DNA of 63,496 bases from positions 31,648-95,143 of the forward strand of contig PKWU01000066.1 of NCBI GenBank assembly GCA_003132145.1, written 5' to 3'. This DNA is from Granulicella sp. (GTDB lineage Bacteria; Acidobacteriota; Terriglobia; Terriglobales; Acidobacteriaceae). A model generated the notes under the pieces. The model saw only the letters and a program-made list of their open reading frames with translations, searched no databases and was not told the DNA's origin. The position numbers were made by a program, and so were the translations under genes. Within the stretch, counting starts at the first letter, position 1, and each line of letters opens with the position of its first letter. Shown here one piece after another: positions 25,882 to 38,324 of this stretch.

Positions 25882-27072
25882 CTACCGCTGCACGTGCCCG
25901 CTCAGTTCCATCCGCGCGACCCGCCGGTTCGCATCCACATACACCATCCCCGAGAGCGGCGGATCGCTGCGCCCCTGCATCAACGGCGTGTCGTACATAA
26001 ACCGCAGGTCCATAAACCGCACCGCGGTCCAGTCCGGCGTTCCCGCCGGAGCGCCCATCGCCGCCACCGGCCCCATCTCCGTAACCACCGGCCAGCTCGA
26101 CCAGTCCAGGTACACCTCGCCCAGCCAGCTCCGCTTGGCCGCCAGCGTAGCCAGCGTAGTCGGTGGCTTATAAAACAAATCCTGCTCCGGATCGGTCGCC
26201 ACCGTTGCCCGCAGCGTGTCCACCGTCGCCATCTGGTAGTACTCCGGCGTCTCCACCACCGTGTGCCAGCGATAAGGATTCCCCGGATAAGGACTGGCCG
26301 TCACGCGCAGCACCTGCGCAGGCAGAACCTGCGCCGCGGAATCCGGTTCGCCCGAAGAGTCCGCCGACTCCGACGGCCCATAGCTCGCCGTCGACGCCAA
26401 CCGCACCGCCGCATCATGCTCCACCTCGCGCCATCCCCAGAGTCCCACCATCGCCGCCAGCGCAAAGATCGCCCAACCTCTCCCGCGAAAGACCTCTCGC
26501 CGCGCGCCTACCTCGCTGCCAACCATCCCAAACAGAGCCGGAGCAACCAGCGCCGTCAGCAACACCACAAACAGCACCGGCTCGAAGATAAACACAATCG
26601 ACCCCGCGTACCAGTGCGGGTTGAACGGGAAAAATGGCCGCAACCCATAGTTGTTCGTCCAGTCCAGCAACAGGTGGCTAAGCAGCGCGATCAGCACAAA
26701 CCCATACAGCATTCCCCAGCGCACCGGAGCCGCCGTCAGTGGTCGCGCAATCAACGAGTCCCTAGCCGCGCCAGTCTCGCTCGCGCCCACGCCAATCTTG
26801 TTCTCCGCAACCTTCGCCCGCCGAACCCTCCAGCGATGAAACAGCCACACCGCGCCCAGCACAATCAGCCCATCGAACGGCAACCCCACCAGCGTATGCG
26901 TGATCCCGCGATGGTGCTGAAATGCCGCAACCGGCCCGCCCGCCGCCCACAGCACATCCAGGTCCGGCGCCTCTGCCGCCAGCGTCATGGCCAGCGTCGC
27001 GTAGGCCGCCTTGCGGTTGAAGCCCGCCCGCGCCAGACAGGCTCCGGTCATCAGGTGAGTGATGGGTTCCAT
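25882..27072 (-). CDS. Metal-dependent hydrolase, DUF457/YdjM-like membrane protein
   Basis: 396 residues. MEPITHLMTGACLARAGF, DLDVLW, FQHHRGITHTLVGLP and LSHLLLDWTNNYG hold the conserved His/Asp pattern of this membrane-embedded family (phosphoesterase-like in better-known relatives). Several transmembrane helices follow (GMLYGFVLIALLSHLLL, VLFVVLLTALVAPALFG, GWAIFALAAMVGLWGW). The C-terminal ~150 residues are soluble, with beta-like repeats. The start at 27072 matches the family; the longer upstream frame is antisense to the neighbouring gene region and is rejected. Divergent from the DUF2029 gene. Confidence 0.82.
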   Translation of the reverse strand: MEPITHLMTGACLARAGFNRKAAYATLAMTLAAEAPDLDVLWAAGGPVAAFQHHRGITHTLVGLPFDGLIVLGAVWLFHRWRVRRAKVAENKIGVGASETGAARDSLIARPLTAAPVRWGMLYGFVLIALLSHLLLDWTNNYGLRPFFPFNPHWYAGSIVFIFEPVLFVVLLTALVAPALFGMVGSEVGARREVFRGRGWAIFALAAMVGLWGWREVEHDAAVRLASTASYGPSESADSSGEPDSAAQVLPAQVLRVTASPYPGNPYRWHTVVETPEYYQMATVDTLRATVATDPEQDLFYKPPTTLATLAAKRSWLGEVYLDWSSWPVVTEMGPVAAMGAPAGTPDWTAVRFMDLRFMYDTPLMQGRSDPPLSGMVYVDANRRVARMELSGHVQR

Positions 27073-27169
27073 GGGGAGTGTGCAGACAGGTTCCATCATA
27101 TCGCTTGCACCAGAAGAGCGCGGCATTTTACCGCCCATCCTGTACCATGGGCCATACCCTGAAACGACC

Positions 27170-30707
<3,538 letters not shown>

Positions 30708-30744
30708 CCATCCTTGTATTAGGCCTTAAGCGAAGGGTGCATTG

Positions 30745-31152
30745 ATGTTCTGGAAAAACAGATTAGCCGCACTCGGGCTGCTGATTATTGGATTGCTTTC
30801 GATTGTTTGGGGACCTCCAGCATCTTGGACCGCCAGCTTCTTTATCGTTATTCTTGGTTGCATTGCAGTCTGGAGGACAACACACACTAGATCATCAAAT
30901 CAACAGGAAGGCCCACCAACTAATGAATATGAGTGGAAACCATTTCATGATCCAACCCCACCGAATCCCGAGCAAACTGCTGTACCAACCCAATATACCT
31001 ATCCACCCCGGGGCACTCGCTGCATTGATTGCTCTTCGGAACTGAAAGACACTGACGACGCCTTCTATTTTCTTGTCGAGAGTAATCAACTGTTCGTTTG
31101 TATTCGATGTCGCGATTTGCGTATTGCGAGGAAGCGTTCGGCAAAACAATGA
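30745..31152 (+). CDS. Hypothetical membrane protein with zinc-ribbon-like C-terminus, inserted cargo gene
   Basis: 135 residues. Two adjacent N-terminal hydrophobic helices ([17 protein letters not shown] and [13 protein letters not shown]), a hydrophilic Pro-rich middle, and a C-terminal [12 protein letters not shown] ... CIRCRDLR with two Cys-x2-Cys knuckles typical of a zinc ribbon. The ATG at 30745 has AAGGG about 7 nt upstream; the TTG just before is less likely. The gene is A+T-rich relative to ligA and lies between two copies of a 41-bp ligA sequence. Function unknown. Membrane anchoring plus a soluble domain parallels the cargo gene at 1183-1794, but the sequences are unrelated. Confidence 0.65.
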   Translation: MFWKNRLAALGLLIIGLLSIVWGPPASWTASFFIVILGCIAVWRTTHTRSSNQQEGPPTNEYEWKPFHDPTPPNPEQTAVPTQYTYPPRGTRCIDCSSELKDTDDAFYFLVESNQLFVCIRCRDLRIARKRSAKQ

Positions 31153-31170
31153 GAAACTGGCCGTCTGCTA

Positions 31171-31211
31171 CCTACCTCGTCGCCGGCGAAGACTCCGGCT
31201 CCAAGCTCGAC
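31171..31211. repeat. 41-bp direct repeat, copy 2
   Basis: 40 of 41 bases match 30589-30629. Marks the right side of the segment inserted at the ligA 3' end. Confidence 0.95.
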
Positions 31212-31283
31212 CGCGCCCGCGCCCTCAACGTTCCCGTCCTCGACGAACCCTCCCTCCGCGCACTCCTCAACCCACCGCAATAA
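31171..31283 (+). pseudogene. Stranded original 3' end of ligA
   Basis: In the ligA BRCT frame this reads [20 protein letters not shown] then [17 protein letters not shown] and a TAA at 31281-31283. Codons are GC-rich like the host. The matching part of the current ligA ([18 protein letters not shown]) is A+T-richer. Simplest reading: this is the ancestral ligA terminus, replaced when 30630-31170 was inserted. Confidence 0.7.
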
Positions 31284-31349
31284 ACCTCCGCGTCTTCTTC
31301 CGCACCCCAAGCCCCTCCTCAACCCACGTCTTTAAAATAGTGCGACTTA

Positions 31350-32286
31350 GAACTTATCCGTAAATAGAGATTGTCTGCCGCCAGCATATCAATGCGGCGG
31401 CGAGGGACAGCAGGGCTCTATAGCTGGCTTCGGTTTTCTCAAAGCTCACCAACAGCTTGCGAAAGCGATTGAGCCATGAGTGTGTGCGTTCGACGACCCA
31501 TCGGCGCGCCCGGTGGTCGGGATGGTTGCGTTTTTCGTCGGATTCCTGGCGGCGGGTCTTCACATTGAGCTGATAGTTATGAACCCTGCTGGTGGCCAGC
31601 GCTGGGAAGCCAACGTAGGCGGCATCGGCACAGAGCGTCTCGATCTGCCCGTTGCGGGGATCCGGTCGGGCACAGACGACAGCTCCCAAGGTGGCGCCTA
31701 ACAGATAGCTGTCATGCCGGTTGGCTCCGCTGACGGCGAGCGACAGCGGGATGCCACGGGCGTCCACCAGAAGACTGCGCTTGCGCCCATTTTTTTCCCC
31801 TATCGGTGGAGTTGGGTCCCACGCATTCCCGCGCCAGCGGGGCCTTGCCCGTGGCCCCATCCACGCTCTGCCAACGCCAGGCGATGCCCTCCATGTCGTC
31901 ATACTCGGCCAAGCCAGCCTTCCATATCTTCAGGAAAAAGCCCTCCCGCTGCCAGCGCTGGAAGTGGGCATGCACGGCGCTGGCGCTGCCATACTCCTTG
32001 GGAAGCGCCTTCCACTGGCAGCCGGTGCGAAGCACATAGACAATCGCCGAAAAAACCTGCCTCGCCGGCATCGGCTTGCGTCCCGCTCCGGGCTTACGCT
32101 GGTATTTGCGGCCACGCGGCCGTTTTCGCGCTGGGACCAGCGGCCCAATCTTGCTCCACAACGCGTCCGACACTGTCCAAGACTTGATCTGTGCCATCTT
32201 GAGTTGTATCTTCGCGCACAACCGATCTCCGCCCACAAGATAATCCGACACCAGAATCAAGCTAAACACTATTTACGGATAAGTTC
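31350..32286 (-). mobile_element. IS5-family insertion sequence (IS427/IS1031-like), complete
   Basis: 937 bp with terminal inverted repeats GAACTTATCCGTAAATAG (31350-31367) and its perfect reverse complement (32269-32286). It is flanked by the 3-bp direct repeat TTA (31347-31349 and 32287-32289), the TNA target duplication typical of the IS1031/IS427 groups. Contains a transposase in two overlapping frames. Inserted between the ligA remnant and the next gene; no gene is interrupted. Confidence 0.93.
31354..32197 (-). CDS. IS5-family transposase (two frames, likely programmed frameshift)
   Basis: The N-terminal frame (32197 down to about 31790) starts MAQIKSWTVSDALWSKIGPL and includes the RQVFSAIVYVLRTGCQWKAL and VHAHFQRW helices and WQSVDGATGKAP with the first catalytic Asp. 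The C-terminal frame (to 31354) has RSLLVDARGIPLSLAVSGANRHDS, TLCADAAYVG with the second Asp, and RWVVERTHSWLNRFRKLLV with the catalytic Glu region. The switch falls at a run of seven A on the minus strand (GGGAAAAAAATGGGC) near 31790-31800, the slippery sequence known for this group. It is probably functional by ribosomal frameshifting. Confidence 0.9.
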
Positions 32287-32410
32287 TTATTCGCGCCGTA
32301 AGTGTCCTATCTTCATAGGGGCTTTAGCCTCCGAGGGGTTGTTTGTGCCAGATCACCGCGTTCCATCGCACCTCAAACAGTCTCACCGCCCCTGCGTTAT
32401 AGTGGACTTG

Positions 32411-32716
32411 ATGAGTAGAAACGACAGACAGACGTGCGCCAATCCTCCCTGGAGAATCCTCCTCGCGCTCCTCTGCGTTCTTCTGGTCATTGTCCTCGGC
32501 TCCGTCCAGGTTGCGCACAGCCACGCCGACGGCAACGAAACACACGCCGACTGCGCTCTCTGCGCCGCCGCCCACATCACCGTCCATCCCGTCCACGCAC
32601 CGGCTCCCGCGCCCACCACCTCCGTCGTCGCCGTGGTCGAAGCCCTCCCGCCGTCGGTCCTCCCCCGCACTCTCTCCATCTTTGCCCTCTTCACTCGTCC
32701 CCCGCCTGCCTGTTGA
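32411..32716 (+). CDS. Small His/Cys-rich exported or membrane protein, DUF2946-like
   Basis: 101 residues. Hydrophobic helix (ILLALLCVLLVIVLGSVQVA) near the N-terminus, followed by HSHADGNETHADCALCAAAH, which carries the CxxC and several His found in small DUF2946-type proteins linked to metal handling. The C-terminal half has Pro/Ala/Val-rich hydrophobic character. It precedes the TonB receptor gene by 60 bp in the same direction, so both may serve uptake of the same (possibly metal) ligand; this is inference. ATG at 32411. Confidence 0.6.
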   Translation: MSRNDRQTCANPPWRILLALLCVLLVIVLGSVQVAHSHADGNETHADCALCAAAHITVHPVHAPAPAPTTSVVAVVEALPPSVLPRTLSIFALFTRPPPAC

Positions 32717-32776
32717 CATCGTTCCCACCCTGGACCTCGTCAACAACGCAACAGGCAACCGATAAGGGGCACACTC

Positions 32777-35542
32777 ATGCACACGTCCATGCGACGCGGC
32801 ATTGCCGCATCATTCGTCATCCTCGCCACAGCACTCTCTGTGGTCGCGCCTCGCGCCCTCGCGCAGGCTTCCTCACAGAAGCGCACCGCTCCCTCGCGCA
32901 TCCAGTCCGCCGGAAACGCCGGAACCATCTCCGGCCTGGTCGCCGACCCCACTGGCGCCGTCATCGTCAACGCCACCGTCACACTCTCGAACTCCGTCAG
33001 TGGCCTCTCCCGCAGCGCAACCACGGACAACTCCGGCGCATACACCATCACAAACATTCCCTTCAACACCTACCGCCTCACCGTCACCGCCAAGACCATG
33101 GCCCCGGCCACGCAGACCGTCGATGTGCAGTCCTTCGTCCCGATCGCCCTCACCACCACCCTCCAGATTGCCTCCGCCAGCACCGTCGTCGACGTCACAA
33201 CCACCAGCGGCGACCTGGTCGAAGCCGACCCCGTCGGTCACACCGATGTGGACCGCGATCTCTTCGCCAAGATTCCTCTCGAGAGCATCTCCTCATCCAT
33301 CAGCTCGCTTGTCACCCTCGCCTCGCCCGGCGTCTCCGCCGACTCCAACGGCCTCTTTCACGGCATGGGCGACCACGCCTCAAACTCCTTCTCGGTCGAC
33401 AACCAGCCCATCACCGACCAGCAGTCCAAGGTCTTCTCCAACCAGATTCCCATGGACTCCGTCCAGTCCCTCGAAGTCATCCCCGGCGCACCCTCGGCCG
33501 AGTACGGAGGCAAGACCTCGCTGGTCATCGTCGCCACCACCCGTTCCGGCCTGGGCGAAAGCAAGCCCACCGGAGAGATCACCGCCTCCTACGGTTCCTT
33601 CGGCTCCTCCAACGTCGGCTTCGACCTGGCCACAGGCTCCGCCAGACTGGGCAACTTTATCTCCGCCAACGTCATGAACACCGGCCGCTTCCTCGATCCC
33701 CCCGAGTTCCAGGCCATCCACGATCGTGGCAACGAGGAGAACCTCTTCGACCGCATCGACGTCCAGATCTCCAACGCCAACTCCGTCCACCTGAACCTCA
33801 ACTACACCCGCTCCTGGTTCCAGACCCCCAACTCCTACGACAGCCAGTACGCCACGCAATGGCCCACCAACTCAGCCGGTGTAGCGATAGGTCCCAACGG
33901 CGCAGCCGTTGGCCCTTCAGACCAGCGCGCCCAGATTCAGACCGTCAACATCGCCCCCAGCTACACCCACATCATCAACACCTCCACCGTCCTCAACGCC
34001 GGATTCTTCTTCCGCCGCGACGGCTTCAACTACTACCCCAGCAAGAACCCCTTCGCCGACCTGGGCGCGCCAGACCTGCAACAGGAGTCTCTCGCCCAGC
34101 AGCGCTCGCTCGCCAACACCGGCCTCCACTCCGACCTCACCTACACCCACGGCGGCAACAACATCAAGGCCGGCCTCAACTACGCCCAGACCTTCCTCAC
34201 CGAGAACTTCCAGATCGGCATCGTAGACCCCAATTACATTGCCAACCTCAACTGTGAGACCTCCGGAGTTCCCACCCCCGGAAGCGCCTGCGCAACGCTG
34301 CTTCCCTACGACCTCACTCAGGGCGGCTCGCTCTATCCCTTCCACGGCCACACCGACATCAAGGAGTTCGCCGCCTACGCCCAGGACGCCATCACCTTCG
34401 GCCCCTGGACCGGAAACCTCGGCCTCCGCTTCGACCAATACAACGGCCTTGTCACCGCCAACCAGGTCGAGCCGCGACTCGCCCTCAGCTATAAGATCAA
34501 GCGCACCGGGACCGTCCTGCGCGCCTCTTACGCCCGCTCCCTCGAATCCCCCTTCAACGAGAACCTCGTCCTCGCCAGCGAAGGATGCAACTACGCGGTG
34601 ATCTCCGCGCTCATCCCCTGCACCAGCGCGCCCAACCGCCCCGGCTACCGCAACAACTTCCACGCCGGATTCGAGCAGGCCCTCTCCCGCTTCGCCGTCC
34701 TCTCCGCCGACTACGTCTGGATGTACACCCACACCGGTTACGACTTCTCCGTCCTCGGGGCCACTCCTATCTTCTTCCCCGTCGGATGGCACAACTCCAA
34801 AGTTCCCGGCTTCGACGGCCGCCTCGACATTCCCCCCGTCCACAACTTCACCGCCCAGGTCGTCTTCTCCTCCGTCGCCGCCCGCTTCTTCACCCCGCAG
34901 ACCAGCGGCCTCGGAACCACCGTGCAGTCCAGTCAGGCCGGCGTCCACACCCCCTTCCGCATCGACCACGACGAAAAGTTCAACCAGACAACCCACGCCC
35001 AGTACCAGCTCGGCAAGCGCGGCCCTTACGTCGGCTTCAACTGGCGTTACGACTCCGGCCTCGTCGCCGGCTCCGCGCCCTGCTACGGCACGCCGGGCGT
35101 AAACGACTGCCCGCAGTCCACCACCCTCAACGGCCAGCCCGCCGTCCTGCTTCAGGACGCCACTGGCGTAGGCTTAACCGCCGACCAAGAGGCCCAGGCT
35201 GGCTTCGCCTGCAACGGAGTCCGAGCCACGCTCGGCAACCCGCTGCCCAGCAAATGCCTCGTCTCGCAGTTCACCTCGTCGCTGCTCAAGCTCCCCGCCC
35301 CCAACGCCGAGAACGACGATCACAACCCTCCCCGTGTCGCACCGCGCAGCCTCTTCGACCTCTCCTTCGGCGAAGACAACCTCTTCCGCCGCAAGTCCGC
35401 CGACAAACGGACCCTCTCGGCCTCCGTCACCATCGTCAACCTCACCAATAAATACGCCCTCTACAACTTCCTCTCCACCTTCTCCGGCACGCACTACGTC
35501 ACCCCCCGCTCCCTCACCGCCCAGCTCGCCTACCACTTCTAG
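32777..35542 (+). CDS. TonB-dependent receptor with carboxypeptidase-regulatory-like domain
   Basis: 921 residues, outer membrane. Signal peptide (AASFVILATALSVVAPRALAQ in two parts). Residues ~48-125 (GTISGLVADPTGAVIVNATV, NTYRLTVTA) are the CarboxypepD_reg domain. The plug includes NQPITDQQSKVFSNQIPMDS and IPGAPSAEYGGKTSLVIVATT, the usual ending of the plug. A C-terminal beta barrel of ~600 residues ends in AYHF, with the terminal aromatic residue needed for BAM insertion. Belongs to the Oar-like receptors expanded in Acidobacteriota. Ligand unknown; the preceding His/Cys-rich gene may hint at a metal. Confidence 0.9.
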   Translation: MHTSMRRGIAASFVILATALSVVAPRALAQASSQKRTAPSRIQSAGNAGTISGLVADPTGAVIVNATVTLSNSVSGLSRSATTDNSGAYTITNIPFNTYRLTVTAKTMAPATQTVDVQSFVPIALTTTLQIASASTVVDVTTTSGDLVEADPVGHTDVDRDLFAKIPLESISSSISSLVTLASPGVSADSNGLFHGMGDHASNSFSVDNQPITDQQSKVFSNQIPMDSVQSLEVIPGAPSAEYGGKTSLVIVATTRSGLGESKPTGEITASYGSFGSSNVGFDLATGSARLGNFISANVMNTGRFLDPPEFQAIHDRGNEENLFDRIDVQISNANSVHLNLNYTRSWFQTPNSYDSQYATQWPTNSAGVAIGPNGAAVGPSDQRAQIQTVNIAPSYTHIINTSTVLNAGFFFRRDGFNYYPSKNPFADLGAPDLQQESLAQQRSLANTGLHSDLTYTHGGNNIKAGLNYAQTFLTENFQIGIVDPNYIANLNCETSGVPTPGSACATLLPYDLTQGGSLYPFHGHTDIKEFAAYAQDAITFGPWTGNLGLRFDQYNGLVTANQVEPRLALSYKIKRTGTVLRASYARSLESPFNENLVLASEGCNYAVISALIPCTSAPNRPGYRNNFHAGFEQALSRFAVLSADYVWMYTHTGYDFSVLGATPIFFPVGWHNSKVPGFDGRLDIPPVHNFTAQVVFSSVAARFFTPQTSGLGTTVQSSQAGVHTPFRIDHDEKFNQTTHAQYQLGKRGPYVGFNWRYDSGLVAGSAPCYGTPGVNDCPQSTTLNGQPAVLLQDATGVGLTADQEAQAGFACNGVRATLGNPLPSKCLVSQFTSSLLKLPAPNAENDDHNPPRVAPRSLFDLSFGEDNLFRRKSADKRTLSASVTIVNLTNKYALYNFLSTFSGTHYVTPRSLTAQLAYHF

Positions 35543-35641
35543 CCCTTTGTTTTTCATCCCGCAGTTTTTGTTTTTCATCCCGCAGCGAAGCCGCGGTCCC
35601 CGGCGAGCGCTCTTGCTCGCTGGGGTGGGGAGCGGAGGGAT
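35543..35641. repeat. GTCAT-type repeat after the TonB receptor gene
   Basis: Two TTTGTTTTTCATCCCGCAG segments, then a GC-rich palindromic section (GGCGAGCGCTC...GCTCGCTGG) and GGAGGGATATGCTTCTGCC, matching the end of the copy in trmFO. Confidence 0.8.
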
Positions 35642-35682
35642 ATGCTTCTGCCTTTGTTTGTTCTTGCCCTCCACAACGCAGC

Positions 35683-35709
35683 TCGATATGGCTATAATAG
35701 CCATATCGA
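35683..35709 (+). promoter_or_regulatory. 27-bp perfect palindrome with embedded TATAAT, operator of second TA locus
   Basis: TCGATATGGCTAT (35683-35695), central A, ATAGCCATATCGA (35697-35709). It contains TATAAT at 35693-35698, so a bound repressor would mask the promoter. It lies 10 bp upstream of the antitoxin ATG. Confidence 0.85.
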
Positions 35710-35719
35710 GGCAGCCCCC

Positions 35720-36013
35720 ATGCGAACCGTCAACATCGCCGTCCTCAAGAACCAACTCAGCAAGTACCTTTCCTACGCCAAGGCCGGGGAGACCATCACC
35801 ATCCGCGACCGTAACACCGCCGTCGCCCAGATCATCCCCTTCCCCCACAATGACGGCATCTCCGACGAAGAGCGCGAATTGGTAGCCGCCGGCATCCTGC
35901 GGTTGCCCGAGAAGCCCTGGGACATCAAGGCCTTCGACCATCTCCCAATGCCGAAGGTCGAGGGCAACGCTCTCACTCAGGCCCTTCTCGATGAGCGGGA
36001 GGAGGGCCGTTGA
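35720..36013 (+). CDS. Phd/YefM-family antitoxin (second TA locus)
   Basis: 97 residues. MRTVNIAVLKNQLSKYLSYA followed by KAGETITIRDRNTAVAQIIPF is the typical Phd/VapB-like fold; the C-terminus (LRLPEKPWDIKAFDHLPM) is the toxin-binding portion. The ATG at 35720 is chosen because it follows the operator palindrome; a longer frame starting in the repeat is unlikely. The stop overlaps the TTG start of the toxin. Expected to repress its own promoter through the palindrome. Confidence 0.88.
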   Translation: MRTVNIAVLKNQLSKYLSYAKAGETITIRDRNTAVAQIIPFPHNDGISDEERELVAAGILRLPEKPWDIKAFDHLPMPKVEGNALTQALLDEREEGR

Positions 36014-36447
36014 GCAGCAAAGCCTCCGCCTTCTGGGACTCCAGCGCGCTCAATCCGTTACTTGTGAGTGAGCCAACCAGTCAGTGGGCGAGAGCGATGG
36101 CTACTCAATTTACTCCCGTCGTCTGGTGGGCTACACCGGTGGAGATTCATAGCGCAATCGCTCGCGTTCATCGCAGTGGCCGCCTCGACGACCTGGCGAG
36201 AAAGCTCGCCTTGAACCGCCTCGTGGAGATGCGGCGAGACTGGTTGGACATCCTCCCCAGCGACGCCATCCGCGATCAAGCCCAAGCCCTCCTCGACCTC
36301 TACCCCCTGCGCGCCGCCGACAGCCTCCAACTCGCCGCCGCCCTCGCCTGGTGCCGCAACCGCCCCACAGGCCGCACCTTCCTCAGCGCCGACACCCGCC
36401 TCGCCGAAGCCGCCACCGCCGCGGGCTTCACCGTCCTCCGCCCCTGA
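36010..36447 (+). CDS. PIN-domain toxin, VapC-like (second TA locus)
   Basis: 145 residues. AFWDSSALNPLLVSE carries the first acidic residue, TPVEIHSAIAR the conserved Glu, LRAADSLQLAAALAW the central Asp, and FLSADTRLAEAA the fourth acidic position of PIN nucleases. The start is TTG at 36010 overlapping the antitoxin stop (TTGA), which fits translational coupling. It is a different PIN subgroup from the toxin at 1892-2278 (FWDSSAL rather than LLDTH). Confidence 0.87.
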   Translation: MSSKASAFWDSSALNPLLVSEPTSQWARAMATQFTPVVWWATPVEIHSAIARVHRSGRLDDLARKLALNRLVEMRRDWLDILPSDAIRDQAQALLDLYPLRAADSLQLAAALAWCRNRPTGRTFLSADTRLAEAATAAGFTVLRP

Positions 36448-36483
36448 TCTCCAAGCGTCGTCCAGGCATCGTCCCCAAGCGTC

Positions 36484-36522
36484 GTCATTCTGGCCTGAGC
36501 GAAGTCGAAGGCCAGAATCTCT
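36484..36522. repeat. GTCAT-type palindromic repeat
   Basis: Arms ATTCTGGCC (36487-36495) and GGCCAGAAT (36510-36518) around TGAGCGAAGTCGAA; followed by CTCTGTATTTT as in the copy at 3719-3743. Confidence 0.85.
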
Positions 36523-36706
36523 GTATTTTCCCTTGCCTTTGCACTTTCTGTTCCCTGACCCCAGTTCCCTGTTTTTCTTGTCAAGCCCCTCGATCCACCA
36601 AAATCCATCTAACCTGCTCCATACAAATCACTTAATAATTTAAAATAGTTGGCATACTAGTAATCCCCCAACTGGTATAATGGATTTAGTAGAGAAGAGA
36701 GAGAAG

Positions 36707-36730
36707 CCCGGCTGTCTATGCCGGGTTTTT
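36707..36730 (+). terminator. Hairpin with T-run in A+T-rich gap
   Basis: CCCGGC (36707-36712) pairs with GCCGGG (36720-36725), loop TGTCTAT, followed by TTTTT and further pyrimidines. It could end a short transcript from the TATAAT at 36676. Confidence 0.65.
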
Positions 36731-36948
36731 CTCTTTCCTTTTTTGCAGGATAATAAACAGCTTGTTTTCTTATAGATAATACATAACTCATGATGCATGA
36801 AGATCATACAAGAAAAAATCGCATATCTGATGAATCCAGGGAGGTTAGATCAATTTATTTTTTTCTTTTTATCGCGGAGGAATACAAAACAGCGCACGTT
36901 TCATGCCATACCCTCGGCTGCCATGCGTCTGAACCTGCCCCCAATGCT

Positions 36949-38193
36949 CTACCCCACCCGGCAGATCAGGCACTTCAAGTAGCTCGTCTCCGGCAGCGTC
37001 AATATCGCCGGATGGTCCGGCGCAGCTCCGCGCATCTCCAGCACCTGAACCCTCCGCCCAGCGTCCTCCGCCGCCGCCCGCACGACGGCGGTGAACTCCT
37101 CCATCCCAACGTGGTACGAGCAGGAGCAGCTCACCAGCGTCCCACCCGCCGAAATCATCTTCATCGCGCGAAGGTTCAGCTCCTTGTATCCACGCATAGC
37201 CCCTTCCGCCGCCCGCTTCGTCTTGGCAAACGCCGGAGGATCGAGAACCACCGTGTCGAATCGCTCGCCAGCCTCCGCGTAATCCCGCATCAACTCAAAC
37301 GCATCCGCCTCAATCCAATCCACTTGCGCCGAAGTCCCCGGATTCAGCGCCAGATTCCGGTCCGCAACCTCCAACGCCGCGCGGCTCGCATCCACTCCCG
37401 TCACCCGCTCACACACCCGAGCCACATGCAGCGCAAACCCGCCCTGATAGGTGCAAACGTCGAGCGCGCGACCCCGCGCCCATCTCGCCGCAGCCGCATA
37501 GTTCAGCCTCTGGTCAAGAAATGCTCCGGTCTTCTGTCCCGCCGCCGCGTCGAAGTGGAACCTCACCCCATTAATGGTGAACACCGTCTGCAACGCCGCT
37601 TCCGAACCCGCGCGCACGAACAGCGGCCCTTCCGGCGCAGCCTTCAGCCGCTCCAACTCCCGAGCCCGCGCGTCCGGCCGCTCCACCACCGTCCGCACCC
37701 ACTCCTGCTCCGCCAACACCTCCGCCAGCACCGCTCGCACATCGTCCTGCGCCGTTCCCTGCGTCAGCAACTGCACCACCACCAGCTCGCCATAGCGATC
37801 CATCACAATCCCCGGCAGCTCGTCCGCCTCCGAGAACGCCAGCCGGCAAGCGTTCGTCTCATCCCCCGAGAACGCCTCCTGAGCCACTCGCTCCCGCAGC
37901 CGTATCGCCGCTCTCGCCCGCTCCCTCACATCATCGAGATACGCCGCTCGCCCCACTCCCCCCTGCCGCGACACAATCCTCAGCGCAATCTCCGACGCAT
38001 CGCTATACAGCGCCGTCCCCAGCGCAATCCCCCGCCCATCGACCACGCTCACCAGTGCGCCACCCGCCAACTCCGCCGGCTGTATCCGGTCCACATCCGA
38101 CCAGTACACCCACAGGTGCCCCGCCCTCACTCGCTCCGCTGCCCGCCGCGTAATACCCGCTACCGCTTCAGTCGCACTCGCCTCAAAGGTCAT
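36949..38193 (-). CDS. Class I rRNA methyltransferase, RlmI-like (PUA + SAM domains)
   Basis: 414 residues. The N-terminal PUA domain (RAAERVRAGHLWVYWSDV, VVDGRGIALGTALY), the linker with LPGIVMDRYGELVVVQLL, and the SAM domain with GAFLDQRLNYAAA, ALDVCTYQGGFALHVA, VVLDPPAFAKTK and SCSCSYHVG. This layout matches 23S rRNA m5C1962 methyltransferase RlmI and relatives; the Cys of the SCSCS motif is the probable catalytic nucleophile. Exact target position is inferred. ATG at 38193. It runs toward the A+T-rich gap. Confidence 0.9.
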   Translation of the reverse strand: MTFEASATEAVAGITRRAAERVRAGHLWVYWSDVDRIQPAELAGGALVSVVDGRGIALGTALYSDASEIALRIVSRQGGVGRAAYLDDVRERARAAIRLRERVAQEAFSGDETNACRLAFSEADELPGIVMDRYGELVVVQLLTQGTAQDDVRAVLAEVLAEQEWVRTVVERPDARARELERLKAAPEGPLFVRAGSEAALQTVFTINGVRFHFDAAAGQKTGAFLDQRLNYAAAARWARGRALDVCTYQGGFALHVARVCERVTGVDASRAALEVADRNLALNPGTSAQVDWIEADAFELMRDYAEAGERFDTVVLDPPAFAKTKRAAEGAMRGYKELNLRAMKMISAGGTLVSCSCSYHVGMEEFTAVVRAAAEDAGRRVQVLEMRGAAPDHPAILTLPETSYLKCLICRVG

Positions 38194-38324
38194 TCCTCAT
38201 CCTCGCACAGCCTGCCGCGCCCCATCCCGCCTCATCCACAAACAGCGAACCCGCGTCGAGGAGTCGACGCGGGTCGTAGTGAATGTTCTTCCCTTGAATC
38301 GTAGTTCTCTACCAGAGCGTGCAG

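Larger units (their letters stand above)
36448..36948. other. 500-bp A+T-rich gap with repeat, possible small transcript
   Basis: No protein gene is convincing. Content: a GTCAT-type repeat at 36484-36522; an A+T-rich stretch from about 36600; TTGGCA (36649-36654) and TATAAT (36676-36681), separated by 21 bp, a long promoter spacing; and a hairpin with a T-run at 36707-36730. It lies downstream of two convergent genes. Confidence 0.5.

Noticed and set aside
36797..36982. 61-codon plus-strand frame in the A+T-rich gap
   Set aside because: Runs into the antisense of the rlmI-like 3' end; no ribosome-binding site or family features.
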